In this document: positions 47,601-58,295 of the stretch, in pieces
How the letters are laid out: each line of letters starts with the position of its first letter
How positions within the stretch are numbered: the first letter of the stretch is position 1
Assembly (NCBI RefSeq): GCF_040802235.1
Contig: NC_133167.1
Coordinates: 97,636,001-97,700,000, forward strand
Reading direction: 5' to 3'
Source of the DNA: Manis javanica
Lineage: Eukaryota > Chordata > Mammalia > Pholidota > Manidae
DNA: 64,000 nt
The notes under the pieces: generated by a model
Told to the model about the DNA's origin: nothing
The model's input: only the letters and a program-made list of their open reading frames with translations
Database searches by the model: none
Program-made: the position numbers and the translations under genes

Positions 47601-50600
47601 TTCCTTTGGGCCTCCATTCATAATCCATCTCCTTCATAGTTTACTAATTCTCTTTTGTCAAACCTTTTTCTGTATATTTACATACATAAAAAAATATGTG
47701 GAAGTTTTATTTGTTTTTTATATGTTCCCTTGTATTTTTACAAATTGTATATACCAAGTATTATTTTATAGCTTGCTTTTTTCCCCCACTTTACAATGTC
47801 TTGGAGAACTTTTCACATCAACATATATGATTCTGTATTTTATCGTTATAGAGATAAATAACTGAAATATTATGTAGGTAAATACAAAATATAAACAATG
47901 CTGCATACATAATATATAGGCAACAGTTCTTTTTAGTTGCAGTATAGTATTCTGTAGTATCAATGAACCTTAATTTAGTTAATCTAATTCTATTGATGTA
48001 TACTTTTGTTTCCAATTTTTCACTATTTAGAAAGAACGTTTCAGTGAACATTTTTGAATGTGTCTCTTTGTGCATTGGTGCTTTCCTAGAGCACGTATGA
48101 AGAAGTGGAATTGCTATATCAGATTTTATGTACATTTAATTTTAATGGGCACTGCTTAATTGCTCCCCAGAATGACTGTATTAATTGATATCTAAGCAAT
48201 GGTGTATGAGTCCATTTCCCCATACCCTTGATTACATTTTCTTATTTTGATAGACTTAACTTCTTTGACCATTTCTGCAATTGGTTTTTCTCTTTTTCTG
48301 ACCTTTCTCTATTGTAAGAAGGGCTTTTGAGGGGAAGAAGGCATAAACAATGTATATATACAAATAACTTAGAGGTATATATTTTTGCTTATATATTCAA
48401 AGCCTATTTGTAGATACATAAACTGATAACTGGTTACCTCTGGAGAATGGAATCAGTTGGGGGACAGGGTTGAGAAGGAAATTCTCTAAATGTCTTTTTT
48501 ACTTTTAAACTTTGATCGTAATGATGGTAGTACTATTTAAAAAAATTAAAACAGCTTCTAAAGCAAATCAGTAATAGGGTGTCTTGTGTGTCATGTACTT
48601 CTTAATTACTTCCCCATTTTTCCCTTTAAGATTCCTTTCCTCAGATACGTTACCTGAAGTAGGGATAGTAGGTCAGAAATGATGTCTAACTTGGTAGCTT
48701 ATGGATAAATCAGCTTAATTTCAGACCCATATTGAATGGAGATCTTTTGCTTTAGGGACTGTTTTAAGACCTGAAATACGTATATGAGAGAAGTGAGAAA
48801 ACTGCAGTCAGATTAAAGGATCTCCTCCTGAAAAAGAGCTATTGAAAAATGATCCAAAACTCCCAAGTTTTTGAATGTTTAAGATTGATGAGTTTTATTT
48901 TTGCTTTTCTAAGGGCAGTCATCCTCTTCTCGTACCTCTACTTAATCCTCTTTCCCAAGAGACTCAGGAGAAGGACTAAACAGTTACCATGATTATATAA
49001 AACTCTTATTCTCTTCTTGGGTAGATGAACTTGAGCAACTTCTCTGGCCCTTATGAAACCGTATATGTCTTACAAATCTCCAGATGTCTATGCCTTTTAG
49101 TTCCTTAGTCTGTGTTGGAATGTGTGTTAAAACAGTAAGTCTTTAGCCATTTACTCTTTTTGTGTTCGAGTTTGTACCATTTCAGTTCAGGCACCCTCAA
49201 GCTACCATTGGAAACTTAAGATGTTTTATTTTATATTTTTTCTTGTACTTTAATTTTTCCACCTTCTAGTATGTGAAAATGCCTCATGACCCATCTTTTT
49301 TCTGTTCTTGAGTCCCAACTCAGTTTCTTTCTTTTCTTAACCTTACTAGTAGTGAATCAGATCAGTTTTTCGATTGATATGAAGACCAGAATAACACCAT
49401 CTACAAATTTAAAAACTGATCAGGCAGTTTTATAATTAAGAGTAAGCTCTGACTCTCTAAGGTTTTATTCAAATATTTCCAAAGGCTAAAGTTTCAGTTT
49501 AGGTCTTTAGAGAAAGCATGAATAAGTGTAAAATACATAGAATTAAATAGTCTTAAGAAAATATAATAGTTCACTCCCAAACACCCCAATTTTAGTGAGT
49601 ATGTTGATTTCAATGAAAGATAGGAACTTCAGTTTTCCAATAGTTGTGACAGATTTGAGATGTCCTCACTAATTTTTGTATAGTGAGCCATTGGTATTTT
49701 CTTTGGCAAACTAAAGACCAAAGTGAGAAAATGGAATTTTCAAGAGAACAAGTAACTTTACTTGAAATTGTTCATGTAAAAGTTACACATCTTCAGAAAA
49801 ATTATCTAACATCAAGACTTCCCATCTCCAGTAGTATGTTTCTATCTTCATATTCTCTGAAAAGCTATCCTTTGATAACTGAGTATCTGGTCAGGATAAG
49901 CAAAGGTGTGTTAATATTTGTCATTAGTGGGTAGTGGGCAGCTCATATTGTAAATGTGCTGTTTTTAGTTGTAGTACTTCATTTTCTGCCTTTGGTAGAG
50001 GATGAACTTGAGTGTTCTCTAAAATTCATGTACTTTTATGTATTGCTTTAATGTTTATGGTATGTAAATCTTAGGGATTGGTATGTACTAAGGTATGAAC
50101 TGGACAGTCTTTAGATATATCAAGATTATTTTAATATAATGATGTTTTAGGATGATGATACAGCGGATCAAGGAGCTGTCTCTGCCAACACTTCAAATTT
50201 GGATGAGTTCTACTCAGCAGCAGAAGTCACCAAACAAAATGCAAATAATACGAGAGAAAATGCCAGTAAACCACAGAAAGATGCTGGAGTAAATGAAAAG
50301 GCAAGGTATGTTAAGCTTATGGCCTTCATTTAATAAATATTCTTAGTACCTATTATAGAGAAGGTACTTGGCTAGGTGCTATATTACATCGTGCTTAATG
50401 CTATCATCAGACTTGCTGGAGTCCACAAATGTAATGTCAATTTAATTATAGAGAGAAATTTTATGAGGCTAAACTACAGCAGCAACAGAGAGAGCTCAAA
50501 CAATTGCAGGAAGAAAGAAAGAAACTGATTGAGATTCAAGAGAAAATTCAAGCATTGCAAAAGGCATGTCCTGACCTACAGGTAATTAGGAAATTTCTTT

Positions 50601-53600
50601 CTTTCCATTTTTCTGAAAAAAGGTGTTTAAAATCTAATGTCAGTTGAAAGAACTCATCCTCTTTTTCTAGTACTAATGTGACAGATTTATATTGGTTAAT
50701 TTTATGATTAATGAAATGAATGAATTAATGAAGTGCATTACAGATACACATTTACACTGTGAAAGATAACACATAGGAGTTGACTCTTGATTATTTCCAT
50801 TCTCTCACTTGCTGGGGTAGCTAACCATAGACTAAGATCATGAATATTTAAAACTTTTTATTATATTGACATATCCTGGTTTGAACTTTGCAATTAGGGG
50901 ACTAGCGTTTCTTTTACTGGTCTGAAATTACATAATAAAGCCCTTAAGCCATCATGACTTATCTAAGGAAATTATAATATTTTATTTGTAGTTTGAATAT
51001 TAAATGTATATGGTTTTGCCTATTAAATAGTACACTAGCCATGGGTCTTTGAGCTTTAACAGAAAAGGAACAATCTTTGACCCTATTAGGTAATTAGGAG
51101 TAGGGTTAATATGGGAAGCGAATACAAAATCTTCAGGTTTTTCTTAAAATTTATGGTTAGCTTTATTCTTCAGTCAGGTTTTGTTTTCAGAAAAAGGGAA
51201 ACACGTCAAATGATGTTTCTAATAAAACTGTTTGTTTTCTAGACTCTTGCCTTTTCTACTTTATGTAATCCTTTTCCCCTTGTCCTCTATCTAAATAATG
51301 TCTGGGGGAATATATGCCAGAGTTTGGTTGAGTAAATGACTTTTTTGACAATAACATTTTATCCCTCTGGTGTCTGTTGATCCTGAGGGTTGCTGCTACT
51401 CACCAACTTCAGCCTGTGTTCTCATCGTTGTTCTTTTATGTCAGGTTTTCTTTGGATCATAATGGCAGTTAAAATCTGGTAATAACTAATGAAATATGGT
51501 ACTAGAGCCCTAGAGAAATAATGAAATTACTGCTTTTATGAAATAACTTAGTTGTTTTAATTCCTCATAATTGTTTTTACTAATCCTTTTTTAGCTGTCA
51601 GCTGCTAGTACGGGTAATTGTCCCACAAAAAGATATGTGCCAGCTGTTACTTCAACCCCAACTGTGAATGAAAATGAAACCACAACAAGCAAATCTGTGT
51701 TTGAGCCTGCAGAATCTTCCGAAGTAGACAATGAGGTATTGTATCGTAGATAATGAAGAACTGTTCTAGCCTGCTGTTCCTGAGTCTTTAGTCACATCTT
51801 TATGAAGGAACTGAATATCTTTAAGATATGTCTTTAAATGGAGCAGTGTGTGTTTTCGTTGGGAGAAAAAGTGATTTCTTTCAAAAAGTAATTGTTAGGG
51901 TCTTCAGAATGGTCTTGCTGTTTATTAGTGGTTATTTGGCAGAATTACATGTATGGGACAGTTGGAGCAAATAGTAATCATTTCAGTTCAGAAAACCTAT
52001 CCGTTGGCACTTATTTACATGTCATTTGTAGAAAATATCATAGAAAACATCCCCTAAATAATTGATGGAGTGTAATTGTGTGCTACTTGTTTTTATTAAG
52101 AATTAATGTGACTGATTTTTTTCTTGCTGCTAAAATATTTTAACCTTCATGGGTATTTTAGTGTAAAATGGATAGAGTGACAATAGAAATCTTTGTTGGT
52201 ATTAGGCATTAGCCCATTTTTCTTTCAGGCTAAAACAAATCCAAATACTTAAACTAAGTTGACTCTGATTTTTAAAATAACAGCTGTGGATAGAAATGCG
52301 AAGACATGAAATGTTAAGGGAGGAGCTGCGGCAGCGAAGAAAGCAGCTTGAAGCTCTGATGGCTGAGCATCAGAGGCGGCAGGCTGTAGCCGGAACTGCC
52401 TCTCCAGTGGCTGTTTCGCTGAGAAGTGATGGATCTGAGAACCTGTGTACGCCTCAGCAAAGTAGAACAGAAAAGTAAGAGAGTTGTTTAATCTTTTTTT
52501 TTTTTTTTTTTAACATACCCTACCCAAGGCCTGGAGGCCAGCAGCTTCATCTCCTCCATCCCAGCACAAACCTGCTGTTTCTGTGAGGCCAGTGTGTCAC
52601 ATCACCTTTGCGACTCAGTTTAACCAAGTCCATTGTGCCTCTCTGTTCTGACTCTTCATAGCATTAACCTTGTTTCAAATGGTGACACGGATTTTCTTGA
52701 GTGTGTAAGACTTATTTTCTTAAATTTGGAGTTTAGAAAAACAGAATACTTGATACTCAGTAGTACTTTTCTGTCAGGCCAGAAATAAGCACTTTTTCTA
52801 CTTGGGCGTTTGCTGTTTTGTAAATTCCTAAGGATCTTAAAACATTTCATGTGGTAAAACATTCTGCTTTTAGGATTTAAATTTGAAATTTCCATATTGA
52901 GAGTATTTCTAAAAGAATTGGTCATCTGTAAGATCAGTTCATTAATTATCTGTTTAGTAGTATTCAGATCTAAAATTTTGAAACCCAAATCTGTTACCTT
53001 ACCATTTGATACCTTCAGATGGCATTTCTGACACATTGCACCTCACTCTCCTTTCTCTTAGAAGAACTTTTCCTGTTCTTGGAGTCCCGTTATGCATATG
53101 CATTTTAATGATAAAGCTATATGTACGATATTATTCTCTTCTGAGTACCACACATTGGAACTTCTGAGAAAGTTCTTTAGATCACTTTGATGAGCATCTA
53201 GGTTGGAGAACCATGGGTCTAGAATTGTACTTTCTAATACGGCAGCTACTGGATATCTGTTGATGTCAAAATTAAAATTAAACAGATTTAAAAATTCATT
53301 TTTTCAGTCACACTAGCCACATTTTCAATGCTCATTAGCCTTGTGTACCTACTGGCTACTGTCTGGATAGCACAGATAATAAATCATTACTGCTGTTGGA
53401 GAAAATGCTGTTGGACAGCTCTGATCTAGAAAACTTTTCAACTAGAAAAATTGAAAATTGAGAGGGCTTTAGGAAGAAAGTTCCAGGAGAGATGATTACT
53501 ATTTTATTTGAAGAATTGAGTTTTGGAAGTCAGAGTAAACATTCTGTATAACAGCAGTGGGGAGAGTATAGCCCATCTTGTAGTTACTATGATTAAATGA

Positions 53601-56600
53601 AATTTTATATGTACACAGGTATGCAGGCACATATATATTAGGCACAATGTCTGGCACATATTAGGCGATGAAAGTATTTCGCTCATCTCTGGAATGACTT
53701 GTTTTTTGTCTCAATCTCTAGAACAATGGCAACTTGGGGGGGTTCTACCCAGTGTGCACTAGATGAAGAAGGAGATGAGGACGGTTATCTTTCTGAAGGA
53801 ATTGTTCGGACAGATGAAGAGGAAGAAGAAGAGCAAGACACCAGTTCCAATGATAACTTTTCCACGTATCCTCCTAACAGTGTGAATCGTAACTCTTATA
53901 ACAGAAAGGAGACTAAAAATAGGTTAGTTTCACTGTTTTAATGTTTGCTTGGTTCTTGAAAGAGTCTCAGGTCTTTTTGACACCAAGTAATTCTCCGATT
54001 GTCTGCACCAACTGGGTGTCCTACAGTTCAGTTTGATTCTGACATTAAGTACTTTGAGTTTGAGCAGACCCCACAAGTTAAGGGACTCAGTCCCACAAGA
54101 CTGCCCTCACTTCACATGTCACAAGTCCCCCCCACACTTCTATCCTACTTGGTTACAAACTTGGGGGATCCCACAGTTCTTCAGTTTCCAGATCCACAAT
54201 TCTACTGTTTAAGCAGTAATTTGCTTAAACTTCTCACAGAAGTCAGGAAAATACTCAAGTTTACTGGTTGATCATAAAGGATACAACTCAGGAACAGCCA
54301 GATGGAAGAGATGCATAGGGCAGGGTATGGGTAGGGGAGGGGTGCAAAGCTTCCGTGCCCTCTCTGCGTGCACTACCCTCCCAGCACTTCAGTTTGTTTA
54401 CCAATGCAGAACCTCTCCTAACCGACTTGTTTCGGGGATTTTGTGGAGGCTTCATTACATAGGTACAATTAATTAAGTCATCTTATCCACCATTGTTGAT
54501 TAAAACTGTCTCTGGCCCCTCCCTTCCCTAGAAGTTGGGAGATAGGGCTGAAAATTCCAACTCTCTAACCTGGTTGATTTTTCCGGTGACCAGTCCCCAT
54601 CATAAAATTACCTGGAGCCTGCCAACTGTCATTAATATAAACTCGGTATGGTTCAAAGAGGCTCATTATGAATAACAAAAAACACTGCTGTCACTTAGGA
54701 GATGTCAAGAATTTTAGGGGCTCTGCTGGGAATCTGGGACAAAGACGAAATAGTTTTTTATTATATCACCAGAGTGTTGTCAAGATAGATCCCAGCTAGA
54801 CCAGATCAAGATTCATAAGCTTTTAGCTTCTGTTTTGGGGAATTAAGCAAAAATGAAAAAATCATAGATAGTGAAAAATGTGTATTACATTGCTACTTAC
54901 AGCAGTGAAAAATGTTTCATGCATAAAATATGGTAAGTAATTCTACTTGATAATAGAATGTTACTTGGCTAAGCTTAAAGCATGAAGAATGGAAAAACAC
55001 TTGGGATAAAATATTTTCATTTGGCAGAATACAGAATTATATGGACACTTACGTGTAAAACATGTGAAAAGACCGTAAAAGAATTAAAATAATTGTACAA
55101 GGCTAGAAATCCAGAATTCCCCCACCCCTGCTTTATTTTCCATGCTTTTTAGGTTCCTTGAATATTTAAGAGAATACCAGACGAGTGAATCAAAGTTATT
55201 GTCAGATTTTAAAAACTAAATAATTACATATGATGACCTAATGCTTTAAATCTGGTTTTAGGTGGAAGAACGATCGCCCTTTTTCAGCAGATGGAAATTA
55301 CCGTCCTTTAGCCAAGACAAGACAACAGAATATCAGCATGCAGAGGCAGGAAAACCTTCGGTGGGTGTCGGAACTCTCTTACGTGGAAGAGAAAGAGCAA
55401 TGGCAAGAGCAGATCAATCAGCTAAGGAAACAACTTGATTTCAGTGTCAATATTTGTCAGACTTTGATGCAAGACCAGCAGGTAAAGTTTAGATGAAAGT
55501 AATTTTTTTTATCTTGTTTTTGAAACAGTACACATTTTTCTCAGGTCATCAGTAATTACCATGAAAATTTTTCTCCCCATAGACTCTGTCTTGTTTGCTA
55601 CAAACTCTTCTCACGGGTCCTTACAGCGTTTTGCCCAGCAATGTTGCATCTCCTCAAGTACACCTTATAATGCACCAGTTGAACCAGTGCTATACTCAGC
55701 TAACGTGGCAACAGAATAATGTACAAAGGTGATCTGTTCCTTACAAATAGACTGTGTTATAAGTGCTAAAACTGAACAAGGCTTCTACAGTTACCTGCTG
55801 GGAAAAAGGGCATGGGCCAGATTGCATAGTCAGACATTCTCTGTCACCTGAGAATTTTATGAGCAATCATTTGCCCAATGTCCCCTCTCAGTACTGTGGA
55901 CTTGACTTTTGTTTTTAAAAATGTACAGTATTCAGATTTTTATTTAATAATAGGTAAATTGTGTATAAATTATACCTCAGTAAAGTTATAAACAATAAAA
56001 ACGAGTTTCTTCTAGTTACATCTACTGTCTAATAGAAATGCTAAGTGCAATTATTGTTTTAAAGGCTAAGTTACTGCGTTAAGCCTGCAGGACAAGCAGA
56101 TACTTGTAGTAATTATCAGAGCAGTCTGTTCTGTATGCTTTTGAATCATTTCTTACATATATTCTTTCTGAATATACTTTACATAGATGGTACCACTGAT
56201 TATTAAATCACTAATTAAATTTTTGTAGGTTGAAACAAATGCTAAATGAACTTATGCACCAACAAAATCAGCGTCCAGAGAAACCTGGAAGCAAGGAAAG
56301 AGGCAGTAGTGCCTCCCACCCACCTTCTCCCAGCTTATTTTGTCCTTTCAGCTTTCCTGCTCAGCCCGTGAATCTGTTAAACCTACCTGGGTTTACTAAT
56401 TTTTCATCATTTGCTCCAGGTAAGTGTCTGAAAACCTAAAGGGAAAATAAATGGGTGCAAACTGGGAATATCATTTGTCCATTGTACGGACTTTAATCAG
56501 TCTCTTTTGGAATGGCAGGCAATGTTTGCAGAGAAAGCTACGAACTCTTTTCTACACTGATTCTTTATAGTGAAAACTTAAGCTTAATATGGTTGCTAAT

Positions 56601-58261
56601 GAAATTAAACTATTTTTGAGTGATTGCTTAGTCTTACACCTTTGAATTATTCACAACTATTTATTAAGGAAAAAAGGAATTAATCCATTCAGTGGCTGCT
56701 CTATGTTAGGCACAGTGTAAAACATTAGGAGAATAAAAACGAGGAAGACAGCATTCTCCCACAGAAGCTTCGTGTCTTTGTAGGGAAATCTACTAGACTA
56801 ATGGTGAGCACTTCATTCAGGCTTATGTTCAATTTTATTTAGCTTAAGCTTTTATCCAGACTTTTTTCTGCACCTGTTATGTGCCAGACACTATATAAAT
56901 GACTAGGATTTGGATGAGTGTGACTAATGCTTTAAGGAATTTGGACTAGTGAGGAAGCTAAAAATGTCAGTACATGTTTAGGGCGGTGCCGTGGGTGCTG
57001 TAGCACTGGTGCACATGAGATGATGAGGGGCCTTGCTTGTCATTGGGACAAGTGACTGGCAGCAAATCTGTTTGTTCCAGAAAGTGTTACTTAAACTAAA
57101 GAATGAATAGAATTTATTTCTAGGGAGCTTAGAAGGAAAAAGGCTTTGGAATCAATAGAACCACTTAGAATTACAAAGTCTGTCACTTACTTAGGGAATT
57201 GGGTATTCATTAAATATAGTAGCATTTCGGGCCATTGCAGGGGAGAGTCACTGATGTGGCTGCAGAGCCACAGAGGCCTTCTGTGCTGTGCAAAGAAGTT
57301 TTGACTTTGTTGCAGACTAGAGGGACCTTGAAGGATTTTGAGCAGGGTACAGCATGAGATTTGTATTTTAGGAAGATTACACTAGTGTTAGTGTCAAGGA
57401 GAGATTGGAGAGAAAGAGCTGAGAGTCTTAGAGCTGGTGAAAAGAAAACAGGCGCTGTTGCAGTGATATCAGGAATGATTGATTGGTCTAGGTGTTGGCA
57501 GTAAGTCTAAAGAAAAAGGAGTATTTCAAAAGACATTTTGGGAGGTAGAAGAAGTGACCAGTTAGATAAGTCATAGAGGAAGAGGCGTTGAAGGTGTTTG
57601 CCTGGGAATATAGGAGAAAAAGGGTTGGGAAAGCTTTGTGAATATGAATATAAATAAATAAAAATTCTAGAGTGTATTTTAACAGGGTTATAAAACAATG
57701 GCATTAAAAATCTTAAGCTTCTTAGTTCACAAGTGTCAACACTGGCAGCAAACGTTTTTTGAGTTGGCTTTTCAGTAACAAATAATGAAAGAAATTGCAC
57801 ATTCAGTTCCTTTTCAGTGTACTGTGCTTCATACCAAAGCCAGCCCTGTACAGACTCTCCTTTCTTCATAAACTAGTTCACTTTTATGAAGCCTTCTCCC
57901 CCAAGGTGTTAGTAGCCCCTTTCCAGTGCCCCTCGTCAGCACTCTGTATAAGTATTTGTTATGTTCTAGTTTCCCAACTGAGTGGAAGGAACATAAGCTT
58001 TGGAGCCATTCAGAACTGCAGTCTAACCTGCTTTTTCATTTATGGGACATTTGATCTCTAAGCCTATTTTTGCACTGATAAAATGAATAGAATACCTGTT
58101 TTGTAGCACTGTTTTGCACATTAAACAAAATTACATGCGAAGTGCCTGCAGTAGAGTCTGGCACCCAGTAACCATTTGACAAATGTCAGGTACTGTTATT
58201 TCTAATTCCAGCTCTTACGGGATGGGGTCATTATTTATTTTGGTATCACCAATGCCAGAAA

Positions 58262-58295
<34 letters not shown>

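Larger units (their letters stand above)
46502..50150 (+). other. PCM1 intron 14 (about 3.6 kb)
   Basis: Contains a hAT-type element in the opposite orientation to that at 39930 (46647-46805) and an old L1 3'-like segment (about 47790-48250). The rest is AT-rich and unrecognised. Confidence 0.55.
52475..53721 (+). other. PCM1 intron 18
   Basis: Contains a T-run near its start, a hAT-type relic (53218-53430) and a MIR-like piece (53560-53670). Confidence 0.5.
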